Shown: positions 33,915 through 43,796 of the stretch, piece by piece | Layout of the letters: every line of letters begins with the position of its first letter | Numbering within the stretch: the stretch's first letter is position 1 | DNA from: Bryobacteraceae bacterium | GTDB lineage: Bacteria; Acidobacteriota; Terriglobia; Bryobacterales; Bryobacteraceae | Direction: 5' to 3' | NCBI GenBank assembly: GCA_019752335.1 | Contig: JAIEMJ010000004.1 | Span: 62,001 to 126,000 of the forward strand | DNA length: 64,000 bases | Program-made: the position numbers and the translations under genes | The notes under the pieces: generated by a model | Told to the model about the DNA's origin: nothing | The model's input: only the letters and a program-made list of their open reading frames with translations | Database searches by the model: none

Positions 33915-35345
33915 ATGAGCACCAACACACTATCCAAAGTTGCCACAGATTTCAAGGTCGCCGACATGAAACTCGCCGACTGGGGCCGTAAGGAGATCAA
34001 CGTCGCCGAGCATGAAATGCCCGGCTTGATGTCGATCCGGAAGAAGTACGCCGCGTCGAAGCCGTTGGCGGGGGTCCGCATCACGGGCTCGCTGCACATG
34101 ACGATTCAGACCGCCGTGCTGATCGAGACGATGGTGGACCTGGGCGCCGACGTGCGCTGGGCGAGCTGCAACATCTTCTCCACGCAGGACCACGCCGCCG
34201 CGGCCATCGCCGCCGCCGGCACGCCGGTGTTTGCCTGGAAGGGCGAAACGCTCGAAGAGTACTGGGACTGCACCTATCAGGCTTTGTCGCACGCCGGTGG
34301 CCTCGGCCCGCAAATGGTGATCGACGATGGCGGCGACGTCACGCTGCTGATCCACAAGGGCTACGATCTCGAGAACGGCGACAACTGGGTGAACACCCCG
34401 TCGGGCAACCACGAAGAGCAGGTGATCAAGGACCTGCTGAAGAAGGTCTACGCCGAGAACCCCACCCGCTGGCACGACGTGGTGAAGGAATGGAAGGGCG
34501 TGTCTGAGGAGACCACCACAGGTGTCCATCGCCTCTACAAGATGCACCAGGCCGGCAAGTTGCTCGTCCCGGCCATCAACGTGAATGACTCGGTGACGAA
34601 GAGCAAGTTCGACAACCTCTACGGCTGCCGCGAGAGCCTGGTGGACGGCATCAAGCGCGCCACTGATGTGATGATCGCGGGCAAAGTCGCGGTCGTGTGC
34701 GGCTACGGCGACGTCGGCAAGGGTTCGGCTGCTTCCTTGAAGGGCCTCGGCTGCCGCATCATCGTCACCGAGATCGACCCCATCAATGCCTTGCAGGCCG
34801 CGATGGAAGGCTACGAAGTCACCACCATCGAAGAGACCATGGGCCGCGCCGACATCTACGTCACCACCACCGGTAACTGCGACGTCATTACGCTCGAGCA
34901 CATGAAGCACATGAAGGATCAGGCCATCGTCTGCAACATCGGCCACTTCGACAACGAGATCCAGATCGACAAGTTGAACAACCTGCCCGGCGTGAAGCGG
35001 ACGAACATCAAGCCGCAGGTGGACATGTACACGTTCCCCGACGGCAACTCCATCTACATGCTCGCCGAAGGCCGCCTGGTGAACCTGGGCTGCGCCACCG
35101 GCCACCCCAGCTTCGTGATGTCGAATTCGTTCTCGAACCAGACACTGGCCCAACTCGACCTGTGGAAGAACAAGGACACCTACAAGGTGGGCGTCTACGT
35201 TCTGCCGAAGCACCTCGACGAAGAAGTGGCCCGCCTGCACCTCGAGAAGATCGGCGCCAAGCTCACCGTGCTCACCACCGAGCAGGCCGAGTACCTTGGC
35301 GTGCCGAAGGAAGGCCCGTACAAGGCCGAGCAGTACCGCTACTAA
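33915..35345 (+). CDS. ahcY: Adenosylhomocysteinase
   Basis: A 476-residue NAD-dependent enzyme that hydrolyses S-adenosylhomocysteine to adenosine and homocysteine, recycling the product of methylation. Landmarks: [56 protein letters not shown], the NAD loop [28 protein letters not shown], and the C-terminal [16 protein letters not shown]...[11 protein letters not shown]. Length matches the family. It is probably leaderless from TAGGAT and is followed by a terminator. No methionine or SAM synthase gene is adjacent. Confidence 0.97.
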   Translation: MSTNTLSKVATDFKVADMKLADWGRKEINVAEHEMPGLMSIRKKYAASKPLAGVRITGSLHMTIQTAVLIETMVDLGADVRWASCNIFSTQDHAAAAIAAAGTPVFAWKGETLEEYWDCTYQALSHAGGLGPQMVIDDGGDVTLLIHKGYDLENGDNWVNTPSGNHEEQVIKDLLKKVYAENPTRWHDVVKEWKGVSEETTTGVHRLYKMHQAGKLLVPAINVNDSVTKSKFDNLYGCRESLVDGIKRATDVMIAGKVAVVCGYGDVGKGSAASLKGLGCRIIVTEIDPINALQAAMEGYEVTTIEETMGRADIYVTTTGNCDVITLEHMKHMKDQAIVCNIGHFDNEIQIDKLNNLPGVKRTNIKPQVDMYTFPDGNSIYMLAEGRLVNLGCATGHPSFVMSNSFSNQTLAQLDLWKNKDTYKVGVYVLPKHLDEEVARLHLEKIGAKLTVLTTEQAEYLGVPKEGPYKAEQYRY

Positions 35346-35363
35346 CTCGAACCGAAGAGAGCA

Positions 35364-35394
35364 AAAGGCCCCGCCGGAAGGCGGGGCTTTTTTT
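35364..35394. terminator. Strong terminator after ahcY
   Basis: AAAA, an 8-bp perfect stem (GCCCCGCC / GGCGGGGC), a GGAA tetraloop and seven T residues. The A-run on the 5' side makes it potentially bidirectional. Confidence 0.9.
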
Positions 35395-35565
35395 GTCCGC
35401 GACGTTGATTTGGAGAGGAGACGAATAGGAGCCGCTCACTCGGTGCGCGGCTGGCTGGCGAGGCGCCCCACAACGTCCGCGACTGCGTCCGCAGCGGGGT
35501 GAAGGTTTTTCAAGTCAGCACTTTGCGCTAATCTACTCGATTCGCGTGATGGCGGCTGCGAGGTG

Positions 35566-35584
35566 GACAGACCGGAGGTCTGTC
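35566..35584. repeat. GACAGACC/GGTCTGTC palindrome
   Basis: An 8-bp perfect inverted repeat with a 3-base loop. Differs from the palindrome at 8143-8161 by one paired substitution per arm, so the stem is conserved. Flanked by GG/CC in both copies. Confidence 0.5.
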
Positions 35585-35890
35585 CTACGGGGTTAGACGA
35601 AACGGACCGGCGAGTGCTTGATTCTACAGCCTTTCGGGGCGCGCTCGAAGGAGCGGTTGACCTCGTTGGTAGCGGAAGAAGGTGTGGTGATTTGCTTTTC
35701 CTCGAGTCGAAGGGGAGATTTGCGCGTTGGGTTGGTAGGTGGCGCGCTTAGCTTCGGAGATTGGCCTGCCCATGATTTTAGGGTGACATGCGGGGCCAAA
35801 TCGACTGCTGGTTTTGGGTTGGTGAATTGGGGTTAAGTGGTTATTTCGTTTTGAGTTGCGATTTTTGGAAATTGTTGTGGACGGCTGTAG

Positions 35891-35913
35891 GGGCTGAAGC
35901 CAGGCTTCAGCCC
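35891..35913. repeat. 11-bp perfect palindrome GGGCTGAAGCC
   Basis: Arms GGGCTGAAGCC and GGCTTCAGCCC are separated by one base. Looks like an intergenic repetitive palindrome; it directly precedes a terminator-like hairpin. Confidence 0.5.
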
Positions 35914-35920
35914 GTCATCG

Positions 35921-35945
35921 GCCACGCCGCAAGGCGGGGCTTTTT
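35921..35945 (+). terminator. Terminator-like hairpin
   Basis: Stem GCCACGCC / GGCGGGGC (one mismatch), loop GCAA, then five T residues. No plus-strand gene precedes it within 570 bases. Confidence 0.5.
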
Positions 35946-35975
35946 CCGTCTGGCGACGTTACACTGTTGGGTGAA

Positions 35976-36569
35976 GTGCCCTTTGCTCTGCAACTCGAGA
36001 CGATCCCGCCGCAGCCGCCGCCCAGGCTCCGGAAGTTTACGCGGGAAGAATGCGAGTTTCTGCTCGACCACGGTTTCTTTGCGGGCGAGCGGTATGAGCT
36101 GGTGGACGGGGAACTCATCAATAAGCTGGGCCAGAAGCCTCCGCACGCCTTTGCGATTAGCATGCTCAGTGTGACGCTGGTGCAGCAGTTTGGCCGCCGG
36201 ATTCGCCTGCAACTCCCGATCGACGTAGCCCCGGAAGACAACCCCAGTAGTGAACCGGAGCCGGATGCCGTGGTGACGCACGCTGGCGTTGACTTGGCTC
36301 AGCGTACACCCGGACCGTCCGATATTGCCTGGCTCATCGAAGTCTCGGACACCACGCTACGCTTCGACCTGACGACGAAAGCCGACCTCTATGCGCGCGC
36401 CGGCATCGCGGACTACTGGGTGCTCGATTTGAACAACCGCCGGATGATCGTCCATCGCGAGCCGTTGGCCGGGGCCTACCGCTCGGTTACGGTGTACGAG
36501 AGCCACGAGCCGGTCGCGCCGCTGGTTGAGCCTGGGCTGCGCTTTACTTTTCCCGATCTGACGGCTTAG
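35976..36569 (+). CDS. Uma2 family endonuclease-like protein
   Basis: A 197-residue Uma2 protein: LRKFTREECEFLLDHGFFAGERYELVDGELINKLGQKPPHAFAI, EPDAVVTHAG (catalytic Asp region), DIAWLIEVSDTTLRFDLTTKADLYARAGIADYWVLDL with the Glu and Lys positions. The start is set at GTG 35976 because a TACACT -10 box (35960-35965) lies ten bases upstream; TTG 35967 is an alternative adding three residues. Function unknown, as for the other two copies in this window. It is convergent with the DUF1501 gene. Confidence 0.85.
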   Translation: MPFALQLETIPPQPPPRLRKFTREECEFLLDHGFFAGERYELVDGELINKLGQKPPHAFAISMLSVTLVQQFGRRIRLQLPIDVAPEDNPSSEPEPDAVVTHAGVDLAQRTPGPSDIAWLIEVSDTTLRFDLTTKADLYARAGIADYWVLDLNNRRMIVHREPLAGAYRSVTVYESHEPVAPLVEPGLRFTFPDLTA

Positions 36570-36576
36570 CCGCTGG

Positions 36577-37953
36577 TTACGCCAGTATTTCCTTGATTCG
36601 CCGGCCGCCCAGGTCCGTCAGGCGCCGGTTGCGGCCACCGAAGTAGTAGGTGAGGCGCAGATCGTTGAGGCCCAGCAGATGCAGAATCGTCGCGTGGACG
36701 TCGTGCATGTGATAGACGTCCTGCACGGCTTTGTGGCCAATCTCATCGGTTTCGCCGATCATGCTGCCGCCCTGGGTGCCGCCCCCGGCGAACCACATGC
36801 TTTGGGCGCGGGTGTTGTGGTCGCGGCCCGGCGTCTCCTGCTCGGCCGGGGTGTCCGGGGTGCGGCCGAACTCGCCCATCCAGACCACTAGCGTCCGCGG
36901 CAACATGCCCCGCTGCTTCAAGTCCTTAATCAGCGCGGCGATGGGCTGGTCCGTTTCCCGGGCGTTCTTCTCGTGGTTCTTGCGGATGTCGCCATGCGCA
37001 TCCCAGCTCTGCGACGGCGTGAAGACCTCCACAAAGCGGACCCCGGCCTCCACCAGCTTGCGCGCCATCAGGCAGCGGCGGCCGAAGGAAGCGGTGACGG
37101 GATCATTCAAGCCGTACATCTCCTTGATCGCTTCGGGTTCGGCGTCGATGGAGAGCACGCGCGGCACTTCCATTTGCATGCGGTAGGCCAGTTCGTAGGA
37201 GTCCACGCGGGCTTGCAGGTCGGTGTTGTCGGGCCGTTCGCGCAGATATTCCTGATTCAGCCCGCGCAGGGCTTCGCGTTCCGCGGCCAGCAAGCCGGGC
37301 GCGACGTCGCCGGGCGAGGCGAGATCGCGGATGGGTTCGCTGGTGGCGCGCAGGATGGTGCCCTGATATTCCGCCGGCAAATAGCCGCTGCCCCACTGCT
37401 GCGCGCCGCTGAAGGGGATGGAGCGAAAGTCCGGCATGGCCACGAAGGAAGGCAGATTCCGATTGGCGGTACCCAGCCCGTAAGTCACCCAGGCGCCCAT
37501 TGAAGGGTTGCCCGGAATAATGAAGCCGGTGTTCATCTGAAAAACGGCCGCGGGGTGATTGCCATTGTCACTCTGCACGCTGCGGACGATCGCCAGATCG
37601 TCGGCGTGTTGCGCCGTGAAGGGGAGTAACTCCGATACTTCGCGTCCGCATTTCCCGTAACGCGAGAATTTGAAGGGGCTCGCGACGAATTTACGCGGTT
37701 TTGCGAATAAGTTGGGTTGATCGGTCTTCTTCTCTTTACTCCAATCCATGATCTGGCCATTGAATTGGGCTAGTTTCGGCTTCGGATCGAAAGTATCTAC
37801 CTGACTAACTCCGCCCAGCATCGCCAGGAAGATACAGGCGTCGGCTTTCGCGGCATGGTGCGGCCGGGGAGCGGCTTCGGCGGCCAGTAACTCACCCAGC
37901 GCGGCGCTGCTGAGTCCGAAGGCGCCTTGGGCAAAGAAGTCTCTCCGTTTCAT
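36577..37953 (-). CDS. DUF1501 family protein, Tat-exported
   Basis: A 458-residue sulfatase-like (alkaline phosphatase superfamily) DUF1501 protein. It begins with a twin-arginine-like leader (MKRRDFFAQGAFGLSSAALGELLA). Landmarks are LGGVSQVDTFDPKP, GFIIPGNPSMGAWVTYGLG, VEVFTPSQSWDAHGD, VVWMGEFGRTP, GRDHN and the closing HDVHATILHLLGL. In Planctomycetes and Acidobacteriota these nearly always sit behind a PSD1/DUF1549 gene, as here (six-base gap). The enzymatic role is unknown. Confidence 0.9.
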   Translation of the reverse strand: MKRRDFFAQGAFGLSSAALGELLAAEAAPRPHHAAKADACIFLAMLGGVSQVDTFDPKPKLAQFNGQIMDWSKEKKTDQPNLFAKPRKFVASPFKFSRYGKCGREVSELLPFTAQHADDLAIVRSVQSDNGNHPAAVFQMNTGFIIPGNPSMGAWVTYGLGTANRNLPSFVAMPDFRSIPFSGAQQWGSGYLPAEYQGTILRATSEPIRDLASPGDVAPGLLAAEREALRGLNQEYLRERPDNTDLQARVDSYELAYRMQMEVPRVLSIDAEPEAIKEMYGLNDPVTASFGRRCLMARKLVEAGVRFVEVFTPSQSWDAHGDIRKNHEKNARETDQPIAALIKDLKQRGMLPRTLVVWMGEFGRTPDTPAEQETPGRDHNTRAQSMWFAGGGTQGGSMIGETDEIGHKAVQDVYHMHDVHATILHLLGLNDLRLTYYFGGRNRRLTDLGGRRIKEILA

Positions 37954-37959
37954 AGCCAG

Positions 37960-40353
37960 TTACTCCACATACAAGAATTCGTTCAAATTAAACAGGACCG
38001 CGCCCAACGACGCTAGGCCCTCCGGGCCTTGCGCCATCAGCTTTTCTACTTGCGCGCGTTCCTGGGCGGACGGAGGACGGCCGAGCGCCAGCCAGAAGGC
38101 TTCTTGCGGCGGATCCGGACTGTCCTTCAAGCGTTGCGCCAGATCGCGAGCCGCGGCCCGGGTGAGCGAGCCATTCAGCAGAGTAAGTGCCTGCGGCGCG
38201 ACAATCGTACTCTGCCGGCGGGAGCAGGAAGAGCTCAAGTTCGGCGCGTCAAAGGTTTCGGCCATCGGTAGCAGGACGCTGCGGCGTTGGATGAGATAGA
38301 TACTGCGGCGGCGCTGTTCCTCCTCCGTGGACGGGTACCATTTGAAAAACTCAAAACCCTGCGCGACATCTTCCGGGACGTCGAAAAGCACCGGCGGACC
38401 GCCCGCGGCGGGGTTCAGCTTTCCGCTCACCGACAGGATCGAATCGCGCAGGGCTTCGGCATCCAGCCGCTGCCAGTTCATGCGCCAGAGTAAACGATTG
38501 GCCGGGTCCTGGGCGGCGAGCTTCTCTTGCTCAGGATGGCGGCTCGCCTGCCGGTAAGTGGCCGACGTGAGCATCAGGCGGTGCATCACCTTCAGGCTCC
38601 ATTGCTTCTCCACGAACTGCGTGGCGAGCCAATCGAGTAACTCGGGATGCGACGGCGGGTCGCCATTCTTGCCGAAGTCGCTGGGCGTGCGGACCAGGCC
38701 CTCGCCGAAGTGCCGCTGCCAGAGGCGATTCACCATCACGCGGGCGGTGAAGGGATTCTGGGGCGAAGCAATCCATTCGGCCAACGCGAGCCGGCGGCCA
38801 TTGCTGCCGCCGGCGAACGGGATCTGCGCGGGCGCCGATTGGCCGGTGGCGCAAGAGAGAAAGCCGGCTTCCACCTTTTCGCCGCGCGCGGCCAAGTCGC
38901 CCCCGCTCAGCACGTAAGTATCGGGGACGTCGGGCGCGGCCGGAGGGGCAACGTCTTTCACAGCATAGGCGACGGGTTGGTACCGCTTGGCTAACTCCTG
39001 CTCGCGCTGCATGCGGTCCCGCGTGTCGAAGTAACTCCGCAAAGGTCCGCGCCAATCAGGTTCTTTTACCAGCGGTAAATCCTGCTCGAGGAAAAATAGA
39101 TTCTTCGTATTCAACTTACCCAGAAACTTCTTGAGTCCCTCGTCGCTGGCGGGCACGGCGAAGAGTTTCATGTAGCGCTGCTTCAATTCCTCGCGTTGCT
39201 GATCGAGCGCCATCTCCGCGGCTTCAGCGGCGTCCTCGTGTTGGCGCATCAGCCGCTTCTTTTCCTTGGGCTGTTCCACTTCGTGGAAGGGCACCGGCAG
39301 GTCGGCGACGGCGGTGCCCGCGAAGAAGGCTTGCAGACGGTAGTAGTCTTTTTGCGGAATCGGATCGTACTTATGGTCGTGGCACTGGGCGCAGCCTGTG
39401 GTCATTCCCAGAAAGACGCTCCCCACGGTAGCGGTGATATCGTTCAGATGATCCTGGCGTAATTGTTTCTTCGAATTCGCGTCGGCCTCCCAGGGCGCGA
39501 AGCGCAAGAAGCCGAGCGCGACGAGCCTATCGGCGGGCGGCGCGGGCTTCTTGCCGCGATACTCATCGCCGGCGATCTGCTCCTGTACGAATAAGTCATA
39601 GGGCTTGTCCTGGTTGAACGCGCGGATGACATAGTCGCGATAGCGCCACGCGGTGGGCCGCTCGCCATCGATAGCAAAGCCATCGCTCTCGGCGTAGCGG
39701 ACTAAGTCGAGCCAATGGCGGCCCCAGCGTTCGCCGTAGCGCGGGTCGGCGAGTAACTGATCGATCAGCTTCTCGTAGGCTTGCGGATCCTGGCTGGTGG
39801 TGAAGGCGCGCACCTGCTCCGGCGTGGGTGGCAAGCCGAGTAAGTCAAAATAGACGCGGCGGATCAAGGTGCGGCGCGAGGCTTCGGGCGCCGGCTGAAT
39901 CGCTAACGGTTCCAGCTTCGCCAGCACAAACCGGTCAATCGGATTGCGCACCCATTCCTGGCGCTTCACCGCGGGCAGAACCGGGGCGGTAGGAGCGTGC
40001 AGCAACCAATCCCAATGCGGGTCGCGCTTGGTGACGGTGGGAGTGGCGGGCAACGAGTCAATCACGGCGCGAAGATCGGCCAGGAAACTCGGGGGCAGGG
40101 AGCTACCCAGCGGCATTTGGGGAGTCTTCTCACCGGTAATGTGCTGGACTAGCAGGCTTCGGGCGGACGCGCCGGGCTCGAGGGCAGGGCCGTGTTTGCC
40201 GCCGCGCCGCAAGCCGTCCATTGAGGCGACCGACAGTCCGCCTTGCGCCTTGCCGCCGCTATGACAACTGCCGCATTCCTTGGCGAGCAGGGTCAAAAGC
40301 CGGTCGTTGCCATCGGCGAGTCCGCAGATACTCAAGAACAGCCAGATACGCAT
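37960..40353 (-). CDS. PSD1/DUF1549-DUF1553 cytochrome-like protein
   Basis: A 797-residue secreted protein. Signal peptide ([12 protein letters not shown]); planctomycete-type cytochrome c domain with one CGSCH heme site ([15 protein letters not shown]) near residue 30; DUF1549 ([21 protein letters not shown]...[20 protein letters not shown]) with a second CAQCH motif ([14 protein letters not shown]); DUF1553 ([36 protein letters not shown]) at the end. The partner DUF1501 gene follows. The start ATG 40353 stands ten bases behind TGATAAGAT; the ORF reaching 40437 overlaps pgi and is rejected. Role unknown; linked by context to degradation of complex sulfated or polymeric substrates. Confidence 0.9.
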   Translation of the reverse strand: MRIWLFLSICGLADGNDRLLTLLAKECGSCHSGGKAQGGLSVASMDGLRRGGKHGPALEPGASARSLLVQHITGEKTPQMPLGSSLPPSFLADLRAVIDSLPATPTVTKRDPHWDWLLHAPTAPVLPAVKRQEWVRNPIDRFVLAKLEPLAIQPAPEASRRTLIRRVYFDLLGLPPTPEQVRAFTTSQDPQAYEKLIDQLLADPRYGERWGRHWLDLVRYAESDGFAIDGERPTAWRYRDYVIRAFNQDKPYDLFVQEQIAGDEYRGKKPAPPADRLVALGFLRFAPWEADANSKKQLRQDHLNDITATVGSVFLGMTTGCAQCHDHKYDPIPQKDYYRLQAFFAGTAVADLPVPFHEVEQPKEKKRLMRQHEDAAEAAEMALDQQREELKQRYMKLFAVPASDEGLKKFLGKLNTKNLFFLEQDLPLVKEPDWRGPLRSYFDTRDRMQREQELAKRYQPVAYAVKDVAPPAAPDVPDTYVLSGGDLAARGEKVEAGFLSCATGQSAPAQIPFAGGSNGRRLALAEWIASPQNPFTARVMVNRLWQRHFGEGLVRTPSDFGKNGDPPSHPELLDWLATQFVEKQWSLKVMHRLMLTSATYRQASRHPEQEKLAAQDPANRLLWRMNWQRLDAEALRDSILSVSGKLNPAAGGPPVLFDVPEDVAQGFEFFKWYPSTEEEQRRRSIYLIQRRSVLLPMAETFDAPNLSSSCSRRQSTIVAPQALTLLNGSLTRAAARDLAQRLKDSPDPPQEAFWLALGRPPSAQERAQVEKLMAQGPEGLASLGAVLFNLNEFLYVE

Positions 40354-40363
40354 ACTGGCGCCT

Positions 40364-40372
40364 ATCTTATCA
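40364..40372 (-). promoter_or_regulatory. Extended -10 box of PSD1/DUF1501 operon
   Basis: Minus-strand TGATAAGAT, ten bases before ATG 40353. Confidence 0.35.
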
Positions 40373-40427
40373 GCTGAGCGGTTCGCGGGAGCCCCGCTGG
40401 AGGGATACGATTGAAGGAGCAACCGCC

Positions 40428-42071
40428 ATGACCCCATCCATCCCCTTGCTTCGCCAACGGCCCGCCTGGGCGCTGCTGAAGGCGCATTCGTCCGAGATTC
40501 ACGACGTCCACTTGCGCGACCTCTTCGCCGCCGACCCCGGCCGCGCCGGGCGCTTCACGCGCCAGGCCCTGGGCCTCTACTGCGACTTCGCCAAGCACCG
40601 CATCACCGATCAGACGCTGCGCTTGTTGACCGGCCTGGCCGAGGAGTCCGGCCTGCGGGCCAGCATTGAAGCGATGTTTACCGGCGAGAAGATCAACGTC
40701 ACCGAGAAGCGGGCCGTGCTGCACACCGCCTTGCGCGCGCCGCGCGGCGAGCAGATTCTCGTCGACGGCGTCGACGTCGTGCCCGGCGTCCACGCCGTGC
40801 TGGACCGCATGGCGGACTTCGCCACGCGGATTCGCAGTGGCGACTGGAAGGGCTTCACCGGCAAGCGCATCCGCCACATCGTCAACATCGGCATCGGCGG
40901 CTCTGACCTTGGGCCCGTGATGGCCTACGAAGCCCTGAAGCACTATAGCCAGCGCGACCTCGACCTGCGCTTCGTCTCGAACGTCGATGGCGCGGACTTC
41001 GTTGAAGCCACGCACGGCCTGAAGGCCGAAGAGACGCTCTTTATCGTCTGCTCCAAGACGTTCACCACGCTCGAAACGATGACCAACGCGCGCACCGCGC
41101 GGCAGTGGCTGCTCGCCGCGCTGGGCAGCGATCAGGCCGTGCCCCGGCACTTCGTGGCTATTTCGACCAATGCCGCCAAGGTGACGGAGTTCGGTATCGA
41201 CGCCGCCAATATGTTTGGCTTCTGGGATTGGGTGGGCGGCCGCTATTCGATGGATTCGGCTATTGGCCTTTCGACGATGATCGCCATTGGACCGGAGAAT
41301 TTCCGCGCCATGCTGGCCGGTTTCCGCGCCATGGACGAGCACTTCCGCACCGCGCCCTTCGCCAGCAACCTGCCCGTGCTGATGGGGCTGCTCACCGTCT
41401 GGTACACCGAGTTCTTCGGCGTGCAAACCGTGGCCGTGCTGCCCTACGAGCAATATCTAAAGCGCTTCCCCGCCTATCTGCAACAACTCACCATGGAGAG
41501 CAACGGCAAGCGCGTCACGCTGGACGGCACGCCGGTGGACTACCCAACGGGGCCGATCTACTGGGGCGAACCCGGCACCAACGGCCAGCACTCCTTCTAC
41601 CAGCTCATTCATCAGGGCACCCACCTGATCCCGTGCGACTTCATCGGCTTCGGACAAGCGCTTTCGCCCCTGGGCCAGCACCACGATCTGCTGATGGCGA
41701 ACGTTTTCGCGCAGGCCGAAGCGCTCGCCTTCGGCCGCACCGCGGACGAGCTACACGCCGCGGGCACGCCCGAGTGGCTGGTGCCGCATCGCACGTTCAC
41801 CGGCAACCGCCCGTCGACGACGATTCTGGCGGAACGCCTGACGCCCGAAGTGCTCGGCCAACTGGTCGCGCTTTATGAGCACAGCGTCTTCACGCAAGGC
41901 GTAATCTGGCAGGTGGGTTCGTTCGATCAATGGGGCGTCGAACTCGGCAAGGTGCTGGCGGAGAAGATCATCCCCGAACTCGCCGGCGCGGACGGCGTCC
42001 ATGATAGCTCCACCACGGCCTTGATCCGGCATTACCGCCAACTTACGGGACGCCCGGGGTCGGCTGGCTGA
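40428..42071 (+). CDS. pgi: Glucose-6-phosphate isomerase
   Basis: A 547-residue cytosolic enzyme interconverting glucose-6-P and fructose-6-P. Motifs: [44 protein letters not shown] (signature 1), [26 protein letters not shown] with active-site Glu and His, and the late [18 protein letters not shown] (signature 2). Length equals the E. coli type. The start at 40428 has a GAAGGAG site nine bases upstream; the ORF back to 40221 is antisense to the PSD1 gene. Monocistronic. Confidence 0.97.
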   Translation: MTPSIPLLRQRPAWALLKAHSSEIHDVHLRDLFAADPGRAGRFTRQALGLYCDFAKHRITDQTLRLLTGLAEESGLRASIEAMFTGEKINVTEKRAVLHTALRAPRGEQILVDGVDVVPGVHAVLDRMADFATRIRSGDWKGFTGKRIRHIVNIGIGGSDLGPVMAYEALKHYSQRDLDLRFVSNVDGADFVEATHGLKAEETLFIVCSKTFTTLETMTNARTARQWLLAALGSDQAVPRHFVAISTNAAKVTEFGIDAANMFGFWDWVGGRYSMDSAIGLSTMIAIGPENFRAMLAGFRAMDEHFRTAPFASNLPVLMGLLTVWYTEFFGVQTVAVLPYEQYLKRFPAYLQQLTMESNGKRVTLDGTPVDYPTGPIYWGEPGTNGQHSFYQLIHQGTHLIPCDFIGFGQALSPLGQHHDLLMANVFAQAEALAFGRTADELHAAGTPEWLVPHRTFTGNRPSTTILAERLTPEVLGQLVALYEHSVFTQGVIWQVGSFDQWGVELGKVLAEKIIPELAGADGVHDSSTTALIRHYRQLTGRPGSAG

Positions 42072-42145
42072 TAAAGATGAAGGCCGTCGCGCTTTCGCCC
42101 AAGGTTGTCAGGGTGACCTGCGTCGGGGCCAATCACCCCCCCTAC

Positions 42146-42170
42146 CCAGCCGGGAACGATAGTGACCGGG
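42146..42170 (+). repeat. 25-bp direct repeat, copy 1
   Basis: Identical over 25 bases to 50959-50983 (core GGGAACGATAGTGACC). It lies between pgi and the truncated TonB receptor, about 60 bases before the receptor homology resumes. Confidence 0.7.
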
Positions 42171-42230
42171 CCTTTCCGCGCTCATATCCGCAACGGCTGG
42201 CCCGCCGCCGGCAAGGCGACACAAAACTGA

Positions 42231-43778
42231 CGCTTCGCGCCGCGCTTTGGCTTCGCCTACCGGATCGGCACGCGGACTGTGATTCGCGGCGGCTACGGCA
42301 TCAGTTTCACGCCCTCCACGGGCACCGGCCGCAACCCCGTGCCGGACTTTGGCCTGGGCGGCACCATCGCCTGGAACAACATTCGCTGGGCGGGAACGGG
42401 CGCCGCGCCGCGCACGCAGACGAATAACCCGGAGGCTGTGGTGAGCATCGGCCGCAATGTGCCGCTGTTGATCAACGATCCCACGGTGCTCCAAATCCCG
42501 GCCGACGGCAAGCTCTGCGCCGGCTGCACGCCGGCCGACGTCCGCGTGCCCACCACGTCGCTGGTCGCTTACGCGCGCCAGAATCGGCAACCGTACATCC
42601 AAACGTGGAACCTCACCCTACAACGCGAGCTCTTCGGACGCTTCGTCCTCACCGCCAGCTACATGGGGCAGAAGGGCACGCACCTTTACCTGCCGCCGAT
42701 TCCGTTCAACAATCCGGACCCGCTAGGGTTTGACCGGTTGCTCGATCAAGGGCTCGACCCCGACGAGTCCGTCCCCGATCCCTTCGGCCGCCTGGATACC
42801 GCGGGCAACCTGCGCAACGTCCGCCGCGTGGATCTGCTGCGTCCTTATCCCACCATCGGCGACATCAATCTTTACCGGCTCACCGGCGCCAACTCGTCCT
42901 ATCATGCCGGCACCTTTGAGCTGGACCGGCGCTTTCAGAACGGCCTTGGGCTTCGTTTCAACTACTCCTGGACGAAGGCCTTGGACAATTCGAGTGACGC
43001 CAACACCGACGGCGATGTCTTCTATTCGTGGGGTATTGGCCGCATGCAGAATCCGCTCGATCTGAAGGCGAACCGTTCGACGTCACTCTTCGATCAGAAG
43101 CACCGCTTCAATTGGACGGCCAACTGGAGTCCGCGGCTGGGGAAGAACGTGCTGGCGCGCAACTGGAGCACGGGCATCATCGGTTCCGTGGTGAGCGGCT
43201 ATCCGTTTGCCCCTTTTTTGAACTTCGCGAACGGCGTGCCCAATGGCCAGGCCAATACCTGGCTGCGCGTCCGTCCCGACATCGTTCCCGGCGTACCGCT
43301 CGTGAATCCGCGCTGGAACAAGAGCGTCGCCAACGACGCGCCGTATTTCAACCCGGAGGCCTTTGCGATTCCTGCGTACGGCCAGTTGGGTAACGCTGCC
43401 CGGTCCTTGGATTACGCCCGCCTCCCCTGGCGGCAGACGCTGAACGTAAGCGTGATGCGCGATTTCCGGCCCTTCAAGGAGTCCCGCCGGTATCTGCAAT
43501 TGCGGGGTGAATTCTTCAACGTGCTGAACCACGTCGTCTTCAATACGAACGCGAACTCGAGCCCCGGCATCTTCAACAGCGCGCCGCCGGTGTCCCGTAC
43601 CGGACTCAGTTTGGCGGGGCCGCTGCCTTACCTGCAGGGAGCCCGGGCGGCGGACTATCCGTTGGGGTCGCGCGAGAATCTCATCGCTGCGGGCTACAAC
43701 CAGAACTTCGCCAAACTCATCCGCGACAACAACGGTCCGGGCCGCATCGTGCAATTGGCTCTAAAGTTCTACTGGTAA
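42231..43778 (+). pseudogene. TonB receptor, N-terminal half missing
   Basis: The frame opens after TGA 42228-42230 and immediately reads receptor barrel sequence (APRFGFAYRIGTRTVIRGGYGI), aligning with the region of the intact receptors around SPRFGIAYQMNPKTTIRGGYG. About 500 residues of barrel follow, ending in the typical LALKFYW. Signal peptide, carboxypeptidase-like domain, plug and first barrel strands, about 650 residues, are absent. No start codon with ribosome site is present (GTG 42279 is the first candidate), so it is probably a decayed gene and not a short protein. Confidence 0.8.
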
Positions 43779-43796
43779 GCGATCCACGCTGCCATA

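Larger units (their letters stand above)
35395..35975. other. Repeat-rich intergenic stretch
   Basis: No gene supported over 580 bases. It contains the palindromes at 35566-35584 and 35891-35913 and a terminator-like hairpin at 35921-35945. Short ORFs lack coding bias. The middle (35750-35890) is notably T/G-rich on the plus strand. Confidence 0.5.

Noticed and set aside
33930-35240. Long minus-strand ORF (436 aa) over ahcY
   Set aside because: Shadow of the GC-rich ahcY codon pattern; no motif, while the plus strand is unmistakable adenosylhomocysteinase.
35566-35584. Transcription terminator
   Set aside because: No T-run follows; its near copy at 8143 points to a repeat family.
40362-41453. 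Long minus-strand ORF (363 aa) over pgi
   Set aside because: Shadow ORF antisense to a clear pgi gene.
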